Positions 16,294 through 24,777 of a DNA stretch of 44,900 nt are shown here, piece by piece (within the stretch, counting starts at the first letter, position 1; every line of letters begins with the position of its first letter). The stretch is from Nitrospirota bacterium. Lineage in GTDB: Bacteria; Nitrospirota; Thermodesulfovibrionia; UBA6902. The position numbers and the translations under genes were made by a program. Under the pieces are notes generated by a model. The model worked only from the letters and a program-made list of their open reading frames with translations. It was not told where the DNA came from and ran no database searches. The stretch is from NCBI GenBank assembly GCA_016222905.1, contig JACRPZ010000084.1:1-44900 (forward strand). Direction: 5' to 3'.

Positions 16294-16300
16294 TCTGTTG

Positions 16301-17140
16301 TTATCTTCCTCTCTGCCATAATCTTGGATCAAGGGCGTCTCTCAGTCCTTCTCCAACAAGGTTATAAGCCAGAACTGTAAAGAGTATTGCAAGCCCTGGA
16401 AATACGGAAAGCCACCATGCTATCTCGATATTGTCTTTGCCAAGAGTAAGAATGTTTCCCCAGCTCGGCGTCGGCGGCTGAATACCAAGACCCAGAAAAC
16501 TTAGTGCAGACTCTAGAAGAATTGCTGCTGCCACTCCAAGCACGGCAGAGATAAAGACAGGGGACATGCTGTTCGGCATTATATGTGAAAATATTATTCT
16601 CATATCACCTGCGCCCATCGCCTTTGCCGCAAGTATAAACTCCCTCTCTTTTAGAGAAAGAAATTCTGCCCTTACAAGCCGCGCAACGCCCATCCATGAA
16701 GTCAGCCCTATTATGATCATAATGTTCCATATGCTCGGGCCGATAAAGGCTATGACCGCAAGGATCAGGAAGAGGGTTGGGATAGAGAGCATTATATCCA
16801 CAAACCTCATGATTATCCTGTCTGTCCAGCCGCCGTAATATCCTGAGAGCGCCCCAAAGATTATTCCTATAAAGGTGGCGATGCCTACAGCAACAAAACC
16901 GACCGCAAGTGAGATCCAGCTTCCGAATATCATCCTTGAAAAGACATCTCTTCCCAGATCATCCGTTCCAAGAATATGAACTTCGCTTGGAGGCTCAAGG
17001 ATGCTGTTCCTGTCAATCTCATTAGGGTCAAACGGAGATATAAGCGGCGCAAACGCGGCAACTATAAAAAGGAGGAGCACCATTACCCCGCCCGCTGTTG
17101 CAAGCCTGTTTTGCTTAAATCTCTTCCAGAATATATTCAT
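16301..17140 (-). CDS. dppC: Peptide/nickel-type ABC permease, DppC/OppC family
   Basis: This 279-residue protein has the N-terminal OppC segment (KRFKQNRLATAGGVMVLLL), the family loop PSEVHILGTDDLGRDVFSRMI, six transmembrane helices and the EAA-type coupling loop SLKEREFILAAKAMGAGDMRIIFSHIMPN. The C-terminus ALDPRLW is typical. It pairs with the DppB-like permease encoded upstream. The cognate ATPases (DppD/DppF) are not in the window, so they are elsewhere or shared. Transported substrate (dipeptide, oligopeptide, nickel) is not determinable. Confidence 0.93.
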   Translation of the reverse strand: MNIFWKRFKQNRLATAGGVMVLLLFIVAAFAPLISPFDPNEIDRNSILEPPSEVHILGTDDLGRDVFSRMIFGSWISLAVGFVAVGIATFIGIIFGALSGYYGGWTDRIIMRFVDIMLSIPTLFLILAVIAFIGPSIWNIMIIIGLTSWMGVARLVRAEFLSLKEREFILAAKAMGAGDMRIIFSHIMPNSMSPVFISAVLGVAAAILLESALSFLGLGIQPPTPSWGNILTLGKDNIEIAWWLSVFPGLAILFTVLAYNLVGEGLRDALDPRLWQRGR

Positions 17141-17149
17141 ATCTATTAT

Positions 17150-17275
17150 TTCGTCCGCAGATTTCTCAGATTTATTTACTTAAGTGAATGACAATTCTCT
17201 ACGCTTATAATTAGTTGTTTTATGATTTTCATTCTTTTATCTGTGTAATCTGCGTAATCTGTGGATTACCGCTGT
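17150..17275. repeat. CAGATT low-complexity repeat between dppC and dppB (copy 1)
   Basis: CCGCAGATTTCTCAGATTT near 17156 and ATCTGTGTAATCTGCGTAATCTG near 17239-17261 (quoted in parts) are opposing arms of a CACAGATTACGCAGATT-type repeat. A second pair lies at 18290-18369. Both copies fall in gaps of the same operon. Confidence 0.6.
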
Positions 17276-17278
17276 TTC

Positions 17279-18277
17279 TCACTTCGCTCTTATCCTCGGG
17301 TCTGCAAACATATACCCGATATCAGCCATCAGGTTTCCGACAAGCGTCAATATCGCAGTTATTGTAAGAATACACAAGACCAGCGGGTAGTCTCTCGTCA
17401 TAACGCTCATATAAAACAATTGTCCCATTCCGGGGATGCTGAAGATATTCTCAAAAATAACGCTTCCCCCTATCAGTCCCGGAACAGAAAGGCCGAGCAA
17501 TGTAATAATAGTAAGAAGCGAGTTCCGCAAAGCATGTTTGTATATCACTGTCCTTTCGGATAAACCTTTTGCCCTCGCTGTCGTTATATAGTCCTGCCTG
17601 ATAACCTCAAGCATGCTGCTTCTCATATACCGTGAATATCCCGCAACTCCCCCGAAAGAGGAGACAAAGACAGGTAGTATGAGATGCCGCGTCCTGTCCC
17701 ATATCTGCCCCGGCAAAGTCAAGGACTCATAATTCATGGACTTGAATCCCGATATTGGAAGCCAGTCAAGGTAAATGCCGAAAAACATCATCAGGAGCAG
17801 AGCAAACCAGAAGGAGGGCATCGCAAAACCTATAAACCAGAAGACTGTCGAAATATTGTCAAACATTGAATGCTGATGAGTTGCAGAAAAAATGCCGATA
17901 GGGATGGCGATAATGAAGATGAAGAACATTGAAAGCAGATTAATAAAAAAAGTTATGAACAATCTCCTATCAATCAACTTTTGTTTTGTGTCCCATATCT
18001 TTTCAATGACTGGCCTTCTGTCTGTTGAAAATGATTCACCAAAATCCATCTTAACGATCCTCTTAAGCCACATGCCATACTGGACATATATCGGTTTATC
18101 AAGCCCGTAGTATTTTTCAAGTTTCTCCCTTGCCTCCGGTGTGATCTTGGGGTTCATCTCTGTCATAACATCTGTGGGTTTACCCGGAGCAAGATGGATA
18201 ATGAAAAAAGATAGTAGCGTAATCCCTAAGAGAGTCGGGATCATTCCAAGTATTCGTTTAACGAGATAAGTCAACAT
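17279..18277 (-). CDS. dppB: Peptide/nickel-type ABC permease, DppB/OppB family
   Basis: This 332-residue protein begins with the typical [32 protein letters not shown]. It has six transmembrane helices, and its EAA coupling loop is [32 protein letters not shown]. It ends with the ...[19 protein letters not shown] motif of the family. It lies between the binding-protein gene and the DppC-like gene in the same orientation. The 100-140 base gaps on either side are filled with CACAGATT-type repeats, so transcription through the operon may be uneven. Confidence 0.94.
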   Translation of the reverse strand: MLTYLVKRILGMIPTLLGITLLSFFIIHLAPGKPTDVMTEMNPKITPEAREKLEKYYGLDKPIYVQYGMWLKRIVKMDFGESFSTDRRPVIEKIWDTKQKLIDRRLFITFFINLLSMFFIFIIAIPIGIFSATHQHSMFDNISTVFWFIGFAMPSFWFALLLMMFFGIYLDWLPISGFKSMNYESLTLPGQIWDRTRHLILPVFVSSFGGVAGYSRYMRSSMLEVIRQDYITTARAKGLSERTVIYKHALRNSLLTIITLLGLSVPGLIGGSVIFENIFSIPGMGQLFYMSVMTRDYPLVLCILTITAILTLVGNLMADIGYMFADPRIRAK

Positions 18278-18289
18278 ATGATTTGTTTA

Positions 18290-18369
18290 TTAATCCACAG
18301 ATTGCACAGATTTTCACAGATTTCTTCTGATTTTGTCCCTTAATCTGCGTCATCTGTGAAATCTGAGGA
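18290..18369. repeat. CACAGATT low-complexity repeat between dppB and binding protein (copy 2)
   Basis: Opposing arms ATCCACAGATTGCACAGATT and TAATCTGCGTCATCTGTG form a potential stem. It is the same repeat family as at 17150-17275. Confidence 0.6.
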
Positions 18370-18379
18370 TATTTTGTTA

Positions 18380-20044
18380 TCACTGCTCCATCATACTGTG
18401 CCTCTGCATCTTTTTAGGCACATACCATTTATGAAAATTATAACTGATGCCTATGGGCGTTGGTTTTATGCCTTTAAATCTTGAGTGCACGATGGGCGTA
18501 GCATTAGGCACATATAAAAATATATACGGCAGTTCATCTGCTAATATCTCCTGTATCCTGTAGTATGCCTTCTTCCTCTCTGCCATATTAAATGTCCTTC
18601 TGCCCGCTTCAAGAAGACTGTCCACTTCGGCATTATTGTAACTGACAAAATTAAGTTCCTTCTCCCCTGTCTTGCCGGAATGCCAGATGTCGTACTGGTC
18701 AGGCTCAAACCCGAGGCTCCAGCCTAAGATCACCGCCTGAAAACGCCTCTTGTCAATAAATTCGTTTATGAATGTGCTCCATTCAAGCAGCCTTATCTGG
18801 ACCTTTATGCCTATCTTTGCAAGCCGCCACTGTATAATGGTCGCTGTATTGTTCCTGAGTGAGTTGCCCATATTGGTTAGGATGGTGAATTCAAAGGGCT
18901 GGCCTTCCTTGTCAACAAGCCCGTCTCCATCAGTATCTTCCCATCCAGCCTCTTTCAGCAGTTCCTTTGCCAGCGCGGGGTTGTGCTCATAATCCTTAAC
19001 ATCCGGATTGTAATACCATGTGTTCGGCACATAAGGTCCGGTTGCAGAACTTCCGAGACCGAAGAGCACCACATCAACTATCTCATTTTTATCTATTGCA
19101 TGGGCTATTGCCTGTCTCACGCGTTTGTCTTTAAAAAATGGGTGCTTAAGATTGAATCCCATGTAGGTATATGAAGGCATAGGATAACGGAACTTCTGGA
19201 AATTCTCTTTGAAAAACTTTGTATTCGTCTGCTTTGTATACTGAATTGGCGTCAGGCCCATCATATCAACATCACCTGCCTGCAACCCTAAAAACATTGT
19301 TGCAGAATCGGGTATTATTTTGTAAACGTATCTGTCAATGTAAGGCCTTCCTTCAAAGTAATCTTTATTCGAATCAAGCACTACTTCTTGTCCCGAAGTC
19401 CATCTCTTAAATATATAAGGCCCCATTCCAATCGGATTTCTTGCAAAATCAATTTTTGTTATATCTTTCCCTTCAAGCAGGTGTTTGGGCAGCACAACTG
19501 CATTTCCCCATGATGCCAGAGCAGGCGCAAAGGGCTTTTCATAAGTAACTCTGAATGTATACTTGTCAAGCACCTCTGCTTTTTTGACCTGAAGATAATC
19601 CTCCTTATTTGGGGTGGGCGTCTTCTCATCTATGATGGTTTTGTAGCCGAACATCAGATCATCTGCGGTAAATTCAATGCCGTCTGTCCATTTCACGCCT
19701 TTTCTCAGATGAAAGGTTATTATCAGTCCGTCAGGAGATATATCCCATGATTCCGCAAGGTCACCGGTAATGCTAAGGTCAGTGTCATACTTTACAAGAC
19801 CGTTAAAGACCTGACCCGCAACGCTGTGAGAGGCGCTGTCACTGGCAAGCATCGGGATGAGGATGCTCGGCTCCCCTATACTTCCTTCTATCAGCGCGTC
19901 TCCGTAAGCAGGTTCCCCGTCTGAGCTTTCAAGCTCAGTAGTTACAGCCCCTTTTGCGGCAGGCCCTTGTCCTGCCTTACCCTTGCATCCTGCGCCGATA
20001 AATCCTATAATGACGATAAGGAGCAGGAAAATTACCCTTTTCAT
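18380..20044 (-). CDS. Peptide-binding lipoprotein, SBP family 5 (DppA/OppA-like)
   Basis: This 554-residue protein has a lipoprotein signal (FIGAGC, Cys about residue 19) and the bacterial extracellular solute-binding family 5 pattern: LAESWDISPDGLIITFHLRKGVKWTDG, then GFNLKHPFFKDKRVRQAIAHAIDK, and an ELLKEAGW segment. An EF-hand-like DTDGDGLVDKEG loop follows that last segment, a known feature of some members. It captures peptides or related ligands for the DppBC-like permeases encoded downstream. It is the first gene of the minus-strand operon. The residual IS3 sequence starts 40 bases upstream. Confidence 0.93.
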   Translation of the reverse strand: MKRVIFLLLIVIIGFIGAGCKGKAGQGPAAKGAVTTELESSDGEPAYGDALIEGSIGEPSILIPMLASDSASHSVAGQVFNGLVKYDTDLSITGDLAESWDISPDGLIITFHLRKGVKWTDGIEFTADDLMFGYKTIIDEKTPTPNKEDYLQVKKAEVLDKYTFRVTYEKPFAPALASWGNAVVLPKHLLEGKDITKIDFARNPIGMGPYIFKRWTSGQEVVLDSNKDYFEGRPYIDRYVYKIIPDSATMFLGLQAGDVDMMGLTPIQYTKQTNTKFFKENFQKFRYPMPSYTYMGFNLKHPFFKDKRVRQAIAHAIDKNEIVDVVLFGLGSSATGPYVPNTWYYNPDVKDYEHNPALAKELLKEAGWEDTDGDGLVDKEGQPFEFTILTNMGNSLRNNTATIIQWRLAKIGIKVQIRLLEWSTFINEFIDKRRFQAVILGWSLGFEPDQYDIWHSGKTGEKELNFVSYNNAEVDSLLEAGRRTFNMAERKKAYYRIQEILADELPYIFLYVPNATPIVHSRFKGIKPTPIGISYNFHKWYVPKKMQRHSMMEQ

Positions 20045-20083
20045 ATGTGAATTAAGTTAATAAATAAGCCGCATATTGTCAAC

Positions 20084-20230
20084 ATGAAAAAATACGAATA
20101 TGTAGAAAGCAGTAAAGAGCGGCCTCATTCTTCTCTGGACGGCAGAGCACCCTATGAGGCATACTACAATCTACACAGGATACCCGTTGCAAAAGGCGGA
20201 ATGATGACGGATGGGGTACATTTCAACTAA
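20084..20230 (+). pseudogene. IS3-family transposase C-terminal remnant
   Basis: A 48-codon reading frame contains KERPHSSLDGRAPYEAYYNL, the hallmark C-terminal end of IS3-family (rve integrase) transposases. Everything upstream (DDE catalytic core, orfA) is missing, so this is a fragment. The segment TGTCCAAAGGATGGGGACC at 20241-20259 resembles the right terminal inverted repeat of such elements. The remnant marks an old insertion at the border between the housekeeping operon and the accessory surface locus. Confidence 0.72.
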
Positions 20231-20240
20231 GCCACAAACC

Positions 20241-20265
20241 TGTCCAAAGGATGGGGACCACCTCT
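20241..20265. mobile_element. Probable right end of the decayed IS3 element
   Basis: TGTCCAAAGGATGGGGACCACCTCT lies 10 bases after the transposase stop and matches the general TGTCC...GGGGACCAC form of IS3-group terminal repeats. The matching left end was not found, consistent with deletion. Confidence 0.45.
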
Positions 20266-20296
20266 GGCTAATACTAATTCCATGCAAGGAGAGTTT

Positions 20297-21705
20297 ATGA
20301 AAATATTATTGATTCAGCCTTTTGGTAGAGAAAGCAATACGAATTATCCTCCATTAGGATTATTGTATCTATTTTCATATCTGAGAAAATATTCGAAACA
20401 CGAGCTTAAGATTCTTGATCTCCGAGTCCATAAGACTCCTATAGAAGATAAGATACCCGATATAGTAGATTGGCTTCCTGATGTTATTGGAATTACCGGA
20501 TTGTCTATTGAGTGGTCAGGCTTTAAGTCAGTCGCTCTTGCTGTCAGACAGGCACTGGGGAGCACGGTAAAGATTGTTGCCGGCGGCCCCCCCATGCAAA
20601 TATGTTTCGCAAGATGGTTCTTCAAGATGCCCCTGTCGATTATATAGTCAAGGGTGAAGGGGAAGTGACTTTCACGGAGCTGATAAATGCCCTTGGAACT
20701 GGAAGAGAAATCCGATCAATCAGCGGACTGGTTTTTAAGGATAATATCGGAGATATTGTTGAGACCCCGGACAGGGAATTTATTGGGGATTTGGATTCGA
20801 TCCCTTTCCCTGCCTATGACTTGCTTCAGATAGGTGATTATTTTAAGGATCCGCATTTTCATGGCGGTCTTAATAAGTACAATTTGGTGCTGCCGATCTT
20901 GACATCAAGAGGGTGCCCATTTAAGTGCAGCTTCTGCTATCACGCTATGGGTTATACCTTTAGGCCAAGAAGTCCCCAAAACGTAGTAGCGGAGATAGAC
21001 TGGCTTGTAAAGGACTTCGGAATAAGAGAGATCCAGATCGAAGATGATACATTCAATTTCAAAATTGAACGTGCGAAAGAGATCATGCACCTTCTTTCTC
21101 AGCGCGATTATAAACTTTCGATCGTCTTTCCAAGCGGCCTTAAATTTAATATGATCGACGAAGAGCTAATGGATTTATTTAAAAAGGTCGGCGTATACCG
21201 AATCCACTATGGCATTGAAACTGCTGTACCACGGATCCAGCAGTTAATTAACAAGCCTATAAACAGGGAAAAATTGGATCGGGTTATAGAACTTACCGAT
21301 AAGGCCAATATAAGCTCACATGGTTTTTTTATTATTGGATTTCCGACCGAGACTGAAGACGAAATACAGCAGACTATTGATTATGCCTCAAAATCAAGGC
21401 TGGCGACTGCTAATTTTTCCATTCTTAAGCTTTTCCCCGGCACTTTACTTGGCGATAAATACTTGAAGAAGACGGAAAAATTTGAGGACGACTTTTCTTT
21501 TAGCTATGATGCTGTTACCGACAACCTAAGTTGTGTGTCGGATGATAGGCTCAAAGAACTTCAAAAGTCTGCGATGACGTCGTTTTACTTTCGGCCCAGC
21601 AGGCTCTGGCGAATTTTCCGGACTACCCCTAATAAAAAACAGCTTTTCACCAGAAATCTTGCCATAGTTAGCAGCCTAATATTCAAGGGGAAGACAAAAT
21701 ACTGA
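20297..21705 (+). pseudogene. B12-binding-domain radical SAM protein, frameshifted
   Basis: The two parts of this gene are in different frames: 20297-20600 (MKILLIQPFGRESNTNYPPL... to VAGGP) and about 20590-21705. Joined, they align end to end with the intact paralogue at 28387-29793 (both begin MK.LLIQPFGRESNTNYPP and end LIF.G..KY). The break lies in a run of seven C at 20587-20593, where the paralogue reads GGPHAT; five C (or eight) would restore the frame. The radical SAM cluster CPFKCSFC is intact in the second half. Start 20297 has GGAGAG three bases upstream. Real decay, phase variation or a sequencing error are all possible. The gene lies upstream of pilA on the same strand. Confidence 0.85.
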
Positions 21706-21810
21706 GACAGGCATCTAAAAAACAGTTGTTTTTTGTATTTTTTTGTTGCGAAAGGGATAATTATTTAATATAATCTACAAGTAAGGATAAACGGGGACTC
21801 ACTTTACAAT

Positions 21811-21835
21811 TGACAAATATTGTCAGTTATGACAA
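21811..21835 (+). promoter_or_regulatory. Candidate activator (PilR-like) binding site upstream of pilA
   Basis: TGACAA-ATA-TTGTCA at 21811-21825 is a perfect six-base inverted repeat, and another TGACAA follows at 21830-21835. It lies about 90-110 bases upstream of the sigma54-type promoter, the usual distance for a bacterial enhancer. PilR sites in Pseudomonas contain TGTC cores, so a PilR-type NtrC-family activator is a reasonable inference. Confidence 0.45.
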
Positions 21836-21923
21836 ATCATCTAAATTGAACTGAAGATTCATAAGGATCAACGGAAAGACGTAACTTCAATATTTATTGG
21901 AATTTTTCTGTAGTAAAGGCTTT

Positions 21924-21939
21924 TGGCACAAAAAGTGCA
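21924..21939 (+). promoter_or_regulatory. Sigma54-type (-24/-12) promoter of pilA
   Basis: TGGCAC-AAAAAG-TGCA carries the invariant GG and GC at the correct ten-base spacing, compared with consensus TGGCAC-N5-TTGCA. Transcription would start near 21950, giving a leader of about 100 bases before pilA. pilA genes are commonly RpoN/PilR dependent (Pseudomonas, Geobacter, Myxococcus). Confidence 0.75.
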
Positions 21940-21969
21940 AATATGTTAACGTAAACAAAAGGATTAATT

Positions 21970-22032
21970 GTGAAGGAGGTGATAAGCAAGTCAGTAAAGC
22001 AGAAAGTCCAGTTTTTTAAATCAATATTTTAA
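21970..22032 (+). CDS. Possible 20-codon leader ORF in the pilA 5' UTR
   Basis: GTG at 21970, preceded by AAAGGA, opens a 20-codon frame (begins VKEVISKSVKQ, ends FFKSIF) that stops 20 bases before the pilA start. The frame contains GAAGGAGGTGAT (21972-21983), an unusually complete match to the 16S anti-Shine-Dalgarno, but no ATG at proper distance follows it. It could be a translated leader, a ribosome standby site, or chance. No homologue is recognised. Confidence 0.25.
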   Translation: MKEVISKSVKQKVQFFKSIF

Positions 22033-22052
22033 TTTTAAGAAGGAGGGAAGAA

Positions 22053-22670
22053 ATGTTTAAGGCAATGCAAAATCTAAAAGAGAGAAAAGGATTTACCCTG
22101 ATCGAGCTTCTGATAGTTGTTGCGATCATCGGTATACTCGCGGCGATAGCCATCCCTGCGTACTTAGGCGCTCAGGAGAAGGCAAGGAAGTCGAATATCA
22201 TCAAGGCTGCTGAGTCTTCAGAGGCAGATATTCAGCACTGGCTCAATTCTGCCCTTAAAGGTGTTGCTTCTACGCAACCACCAGCGGCATTGATAGAGGT
22301 TGACACAAACTGGGACGGAACTGTGAATACTGTTGATGTTAACAATTTTGACCTGAACGCTTTGGGCACAACTCCAGCTAATGCTGTTACCACACAGTAT
22401 CGTACAATAAGGACTAATGGCAGCGGCATGAACGGAGCAGAGCTTTCACCATGGGCAGGTATGGACGCGTGCGTCGCCACTCAGGTATTGTTTACTGCAG
22501 CTGCCGCAGACGTTCTTTGCGACGTTCTTACCGTAGCAGACGAATGCACGGTAGAATTTTCAACGCCTTCGGCGACCACTGTCAGGATAAGGGCGAACAG
22601 TAATGGTCCCGGCGGCACTAATAGTGCAAGCGCCGAATTGCTCAAGTGTAAAGTTGCTTCTTCAGAATAA
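22053..22670 (+). CDS. pilA: Type IV pilin (PilA-like major pilin candidate)
   Basis: This 205-residue prepilin has a short basic leader (MFKAMQNLKERKG) cleaved before Phe in G|FTLIELLIVVAIIGILAAIAIP, with the conserved Glu5, then the alpha1 helix (AYLGAQEKARKSNIIKAAESSEADIQHW). The C-terminal globular part is Thr/Asn/Ser-rich with four Cys (DACVA, LCDV, DECTV, LLKC), enough for two disulfides. It is longer than the short Geobacter-type pilins. The ribosome binding site is AAGGAGGG. It has its own sigma54-type promoter and a strong terminator. No pilus assembly genes (pilBCTMNOPQ) are in the window. The neighbouring GT-C-like genes suggest pilin modification, which is inference. Confidence 0.93.
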   Translation: MFKAMQNLKERKGFTLIELLIVVAIIGILAAIAIPAYLGAQEKARKSNIIKAAESSEADIQHWLNSALKGVASTQPPAALIEVDTNWDGTVNTVDVNNFDLNALGTTPANAVTTQYRTIRTNGSGMNGAELSPWAGMDACVATQVLFTAAAADVLCDVLTVADECTVEFSTPSATTVRIRANSNGPGGTNSASAELLKCKVASSE

Positions 22671-22692
22671 GGGTTTTACTGAAAATGAGACT

Positions 22693-22727
22693 AAAAAAAG
22701 AGGGGGCATTTATGCCCCTCTTTTTTT
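22693..22727 (+). terminator. Rho-independent terminator of pilA
   Basis: AAAGAGGGGGCAT-TT-ATGCCCCTCTTTTTTT forms a GC-rich stem followed by a T run, about 25 bases after the pilA stop. It isolates pilA as a single-gene transcript. Confidence 0.9.
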
Positions 22728-22795
22728 AGATATGCCGATGATTATTTTTTTGATGTTATCCTCAATATAATACAAGTGTTCAGTTTTTAGCAGTT

Positions 22796-22862
22796 ATTCC
22801 CGCAAACGAAGCGCGTCGGGAATCATTCTGAAAACAAAGAAAGATTCCGGACAAGCCGGAAT
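22796..22862. repeat. Dispersed palindromic repeat pair (copy 2)
   Basis: ATTCCCG...CGGGAAT at 22796-22823 and ATTCCGG-ACAAG-CCGGAAT at 22844-22862 repeat the arrangement of 121-191. Apart from the pilA terminator and this repeat, the 310 bases between pilA and the next gene hold nothing I recognise. Confidence 0.7.
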
Positions 22863-22980
22863 GACATTGTATTGCATGTTTTATACCTTAGAAGAAGTTT
22901 TTTTCGTCTTTTCAACTTTATTACGAATGAACCTTTATTATTTTGAAAATCGTTGATAATTCACAATAAAGGAGTTCAAT

Positions 22981-24777
22981 ATTACGCAATTAATTTTCAG
23001 GAAAGATTCAATTGACCCGGTTGCCGTATTACGATACCTCGCGGTATTCTCTTTCTTCCTCTATTTTTTTATCTGCTTTCTGCTAATACCGGTACATAAT
23101 AATGATTTTTGGTGGCACCTCGCTACCGGCAAATATATTGCAGACAATTCTTCCATCCCACAAAACGACCCTTTTTCTTTCACATCAAATAACACTCCTT
23201 CAATGAGAAAAACAGTAATATTAAAAGGCAACTGGCTTGCCGAGGTAATATTTTACAAGGTTTACAGTCTGTGGGACATGCAGGGGATAATTGCATTAAG
23301 GTCTATTTTGTTGCTGCTGTCCCTATTTTTTGTCTTTCTCACCATAAAAAAGCAGTATCTATCCGACCTGCTCTCGCTTATTATCCTTGTAGGAGTCTTT
23401 TTAGTTGCCAGGAAATTTCCAGGGGAGCGTCCGCAACTATTCACCTTTCTTTTTTTTGCCATAATCTATTTTCTGTTAGAGGATTACGGGAGGAGAAGAA
23501 CAAAAAGAGTTTTCTTGATCCCAGTGCTTGTAATGGTGCTTTCAAATATGCATCCCGGTTATATCGTATGTATACTGCTGATAACTATATATACAGTTTC
23601 AGAGGGAGTCCTGTTTTTTTTCTCCGGGAATCGCAAAGACAGTATTTTCAGGGGAATGCTCATAATATGGTGTCTGACCATTCTCTTGTCCATGCTAAAT
23701 CCTACTGGCATGACAATGTTAAAGAGTTTATCATCCATCCATGATGATACGCAGGGGATTGTGGAATTCATGCCTACGTTCTCATTGGCTGCAAGGAATG
23801 TTGTGCTTATAGATTATTCATACATTGCCTTCCTTTTATTTTCTTTGTTAATTCTGAGATATTTCAAGAAGGTCGGACTGACCCGCATGCTGCTGCTCAT
23901 TACATTTACTATTATGAGTTTTGTCTCAATGAGGTATATAATATTTTATATGATTGCTTCCGCGCCTATATTAGCCGGAATAATTGTTAATATGAAAGAT
24001 GAAAAGGTCTTTGACGGGCTGTACGGCTTTTTGAAAACAAAAGAAGGTTTTTTATATCTACTTGCCTGCTTTTTCGGTATATTTCTTGTCTTCAATGTAA
24101 TACCTTCCTTTGCGAGACAGAAATACAAAGTTGATATCAATTCTTCGGTACCAGAAGGCGCTGCCGATTTTTTAAAGAAAGAGAACCTCAGAGGAAACAT
24201 CTTTAATGAGTACGGGTTCGGAGGGTATCTTATATGGAGGCTTTATCCTGATAAAAAGGTATTTATTGACGGCAGGATGCTTGAGGAGAATGTCTTTGCA
24301 GATTACCAGATTGTTGTATTCGCTGTTGAGAGTCCGGAGGAGTCATGGAAAAATATGATCGAAAAATACGACATCTCCTGCATCATAATGCGGCCTCTGT
24401 GGCCGCACGGCGGCATATATCCTTTAGTTGAAAAACTGTTTGACAGTGAAGAATGGGCGCTGGTATATAACGATCACCTGTCCTTGATTTTTTTACGGAA
24501 TGATATAGGTAACTCACCTGTCATCAAAAAATTTGCAATAGAAAAAAAGGAAGGATTAAAAACTATTATTATACAGGCATCTGATAGGGCATTGAGAAAT
24601 CCCGCAAATCCGTATTTCCCTATAACGCTTGGCAAGGTGTTTATTAAGCTGGAAAGATTTGATGATGCTGAAGCGGCATTTAAGATGGCTCATGAAAAAG
24701 ACCCGGACAATGAAGAACTAAGGTTTTGGATGCAAAAACTTAAAGACAAGCGAAAAAGTGACGTGAAAGTGGAATGA
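22981..24777 (+). CDS. GT-C-like polytopic membrane protein with C-terminal TPR (copy 1; probable ATT start)
   Basis: No ATG, GTG or TTG opens the conserved N-terminus. The first in-frame ATG (23203) lies inside it, after DFWWHLATGKYIADNSS and DPFSFTSNNTPS, which align with the tandem paralogue. AAAGGAG at 22968-22974 lies six bases before an in-frame ATT (22981), the best start, giving 598 residues. About ten transmembrane helices are followed by a soluble part with NEYGFGGYLIWRLYPDKKVFIDGR and a TPR-like tail (ITLGKVFIKLERFDDAEAAFKMAHEKDPDNEEL). The layout resembles GT-C lipid-linked sugar transferases of unassigned function. Its place after pilA suggests, without proof, a role in pilin or surface glycosylation. 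Confidence 0.8.
   Translation: MTQLIFRKDSIDPVAVLRYLAVFSFFLYFFICFLLIPVHNNDFWWHLATGKYIADNSSIPQNDPFSFTSNNTPSMRKTVILKGNWLAEVIFYKVYSLWDMQGIIALRSILLLLSLFFVFLTIKKQYLSDLLSLIILVGVFLVARKFPGERPQLFTFLFFAIIYFLLEDYGRRRTKRVFLIPVLVMVLSNMHPGYIVCILLITIYTVSEGVLFFFSGNRKDSIFRGMLIIWCLTILLSMLNPTGMTMLKSLSSIHDDTQGIVEFMPTFSLAARNVVLIDYSYIAFLLFSLLILRYFKKVGLTRMLLLITFTIMSFVSMRYIIFYMIASAPILAGIIVNMKDEKVFDGLYGFLKTKEGFLYLLACFFGIFLVFNVIPSFARQKYKVDINSSVPEGAADFLKKENLRGNIFNEYGFGGYLIWRLYPDKKVFIDGRMLEENVFADYQIVVFAVESPEESWKNMIEKYDISCIIMRPLWPHGGIYPLVEKLFDSEEWALVYNDHLSLIFLRNDIGNSPVIKKFAIEKKEGLKTIIIQASDRALRNPANPYFPITLGKVFIKLERFDDAEAAFKMAHEKDPDNEELRFWMQKLKDKRKSDVKVE

Noticed and set aside
16174-16300. CRISPR array
   Set aside because: The repeats are low-complexity inverted units without regular spacers, and no cas genes are nearby.
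23271-23744. 157-codon plus-strand frame
   Set aside because: Overlaps the GT-C-like protein in another frame; the GT-C frame is supported by its paralogue.
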